Shown here: piece after piece, positions 15,687 through 16,740 of the stretch
Position numbering within the stretch: the first letter of the stretch is position 1
Layout of the letters: each line of letters begins with the position of its first letter
Source of the DNA: an uncultured Clostridia bacterium
GTDB lineage: Bacteria; Bacillota_A; Clostridia; TANB77; CAG-508
Reading direction: 5' to 3'
Assembly (NCBI GenBank): GCA_944393295.1
Contig: CALXZR010000095.1
Coordinates: 1-16,740, forward strand
Length of the DNA: 16,740 nt
Notes under the pieces: generated by a model
Database searches by the model: none
What the model was told of the DNA's origin: nothing
What the model saw: the letters and a program-made list of their open reading frames with translations, nothing else
Position numbers and translations under genes: made by a program

Positions 15687-16247
15687 ATGAAATTAAAAAA
15701 TGTCTTAAAAATTATAATTGTTATATTAATAGTTTTTATAGTAATATGTTTAATAGAATTTTTAAGAAGTAGGTTCTATAAACCAAAAGGAGATTTTGGA
15801 GCAAAAACAGCAATAACAAAGGAAATGCAGATAGAACTTAATTTGCTAGAAAAATTTTATGGTAAGTTTTATGTAGAAGAAGCACAAAAAGATATAAGAA
15901 ATGAAACGGAAGAAATTAGAAAGAGTGCAACTAAAAATGTAAAAGATATAGAAAATCCAGAAGCTTATGCTAAAACTACAACTTATACGATTTTTGGAAT
16001 TCCAAAAGTAACAGCTCAGGTAATACCGGATAATGAATTGCCAATTTCAAAATCTAGAGAGGAGTGGCAGTTTAATTTAATAGATATATATTATAATCAA
16101 GAAATTTCACAAGAAGAAAAAGAAGCTATTATTAATAGATTAAAAGAATTCTACGATAAATATAAAGATTATACACATATAGATAAATTTTTAAAGAAAA
16201 GTATCGAAGAAATATTAATAGAAAATGATATAATCTTTAGCAATTAA
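15687..16247 (+). CDS. Membrane-anchored protein, first of two tandem paralogues
   Basis: A 186-aa protein of unrecognised family. I choose ATG 15687, six bases after GGGGA (15676-15680), over the GTG at 15657, which overlaps the upstream gene and has no Shine-Dalgarno. A single anchor (residues 8-24) is followed by a basic patch. The rest is a soluble, helical and charged domain with LLEKFYGKFYVEE (53-65), an acidic/basic helix (66-90), and a conserved core from Pro114 to Asn137 that includes LPISKSREEW and LIDIYYN. The C-terminal 45 residues look alpha-helical. The same motifs occur in the same order in the next gene. It lies 19 bases after the small membrane protein, in the kinase operon. 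No catalytic motif is evident, so a binding or structural role is likelier than an enzyme, but this is inference. Confidence 0.8.
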   Translation: MKLKNVLKIIIVILIVFIVICLIEFLRSRFYKPKGDFGAKTAITKEMQIELNLLEKFYGKFYVEEAQKDIRNETEEIRKSATKNVKDIENPEAYAKTTTYTIFGIPKVTAQVIPDNELPISKSREEWQFNLIDIYYNQEISQEEKEAIINRLKEFYDKYKDYTHIDKFLKKSIEEILIENDIIFSN

Positions 16248-16265
16248 AATTTTTGGGGAGAAGAT

Positions 16266-16740
16266 ATGGAAACAAAAAAATCTAAGAAAAAAATAAAAGT
16301 ATGGCAAATAGCAATAATAATAGTTTTAATTATAGCGATATTGTATGTAGAAGTTCGTATTTTTGCAAAGTTGTTTAACAACAATACATCTAATGAAGTA
16401 ATTCTTGATTATAAAGTTGCAACAGATGAGCTTATGGAAAAATACTATGGAAAGAAATATGTTAAAGAATTAGAGGAAAATAGAGAAAAAGAAGAAAAAG
16501 AAATATTAAGTAAATACTATGAGCCGGAAAGTACTGCTACAAACATTGTTGAAAACGGTTCAAGTATATTTCAAACAGATATAAATGAATTTTTTGTTCA
16601 AGTAGTACCAGACGAAGATATACCAATTGCAAAATCAGAAGAACAATGGTATTTAGATTTAATAGATATTTATTACAATAAACCTATTACAGAAGAAGAT
16701 AAATATTATATTGCAGAAAGACTAGAAATATTTTATAGAG
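16266..16740 (+). CDS. Membrane-anchored protein, second tandem paralogue (3' end outside window)
   Basis: The open frame runs from ATG 16266 to the window edge (158 codons and one base), with GGGGAGAAG at 16255-16263 as the ribosome binding site. It has a Lys-rich start (METKKSKKKIK), a membrane helix (about 13-33), then LMEKYYGKKYVKE (56-68), a Glu/Lys helix, and a core from Pro115 to Asn138 with IPIAKSEEQW and LIDIYYN. The core is 15/24 identical to that of the preceding gene, and its Pro and Trp lie just one residue further along. Silent positions differ, so the duplication is not recent. It begins 18 bases after its paralogue stops, in the same apparent operon. Function unknown. It must extend beyond the window by at least a few dozen residues if it matches the 186-aa paralogue. 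Confidence 0.82.
   Translation, partial: METKKSKKKIKVWQIAIIIVLIIAILYVEVRIFAKLFNNNTSNEVILDYKVATDELMEKYYGKKYVKELEENREKEEKEILSKYYEPESTATNIVENGSSIFQTDINEFFVQVVPDEDIPIAKSEEQWYLDLIDIYYNKPITEEDKYYIAERLEIFYR

Noticed and set aside
1..16740. Possible use of TGA as a sense codon, since no gene here ends in TGA
   Set aside because: No in-frame TGA occurs in any recognised gene and Trp is TGG throughout; preference for TAA is expected at this base composition.

Overview
The window is about three-quarters A+T, codons are strongly A/T-ending, and arginine is almost always AGA. Every complete gene stops with TAA or TAG, and Shine-Dalgarno sequences are of the AGGAG/AAAGGA type. With a MurB of the RESRF type, YvcK, a SpoIIP-family amidase/endopeptidase, an LTA-synthase-like enzyme and a GITL-type pilin leader, this points to a low-GC Bacillota of class Clostridia, probably an uncultivated gut-type lineage with a sporulation heritage. 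All recognised genes lie on the + strand.

Layout. (1) 1-556: 3' end of pnp (KH and S1 domains) and its terminator. (2) 624-1965: a single-gene unit, a membrane family-2 glycosyltransferase with a full-consensus promoter and a terminator. (3) 1961-2500: a small membrane-anchored protein with nine tetrapeptide repeats and its own terminator. (4) 2543-3190: a pilin-like protein. (5) 3261-11281: a tightly packed run of murB, a membrane-anchored YvcK, a GH133-type glycogen debranching enzyme, an ABC ATPase, a duplicated ABC permease, and an ATP-grasp ligase broken by one extra base near 10699. (6) 11297-12587: spoIIP behind a good match to a sigma-E promoter. (7) 12593-14457: an LTA-synthase-like phosphoglycerol transferase with Ser where the family nucleophile is usually Thr. 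(8) 14483-16740: an apparent operon of a solo HipA/CtkA-like kinase followed by three small single-pass membrane proteins. The last two are diverged tandem paralogues, the second cut off by the window edge.

How the genes fit together. The middle of the window centres on the cell envelope and carbon stores: peptidoglycan precursor synthesis (MurB), a regulator linking central carbon to the wall (YvcK), glycogen breakdown, a glycosyltransferase, polyglycerol-phosphate-type chemistry and a peptidoglycan hydrolase. The rapZ and whiA genes that usually flank yvcK are absent here.

The least explained part is the terminal kinase plus membrane-protein cluster, the best candidate for something undescribed. 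Other points worth checking are the distant Shine-Dalgarno apparently bridged by a hairpin before the ABC ATPase, the clean single-base frameshift in the ATP-grasp gene, and the recurring extended -10 promoter form. No gene-free stretch exceeds 300 bases, and I see no RNA genes, insertion sequences or CRISPR arrays.
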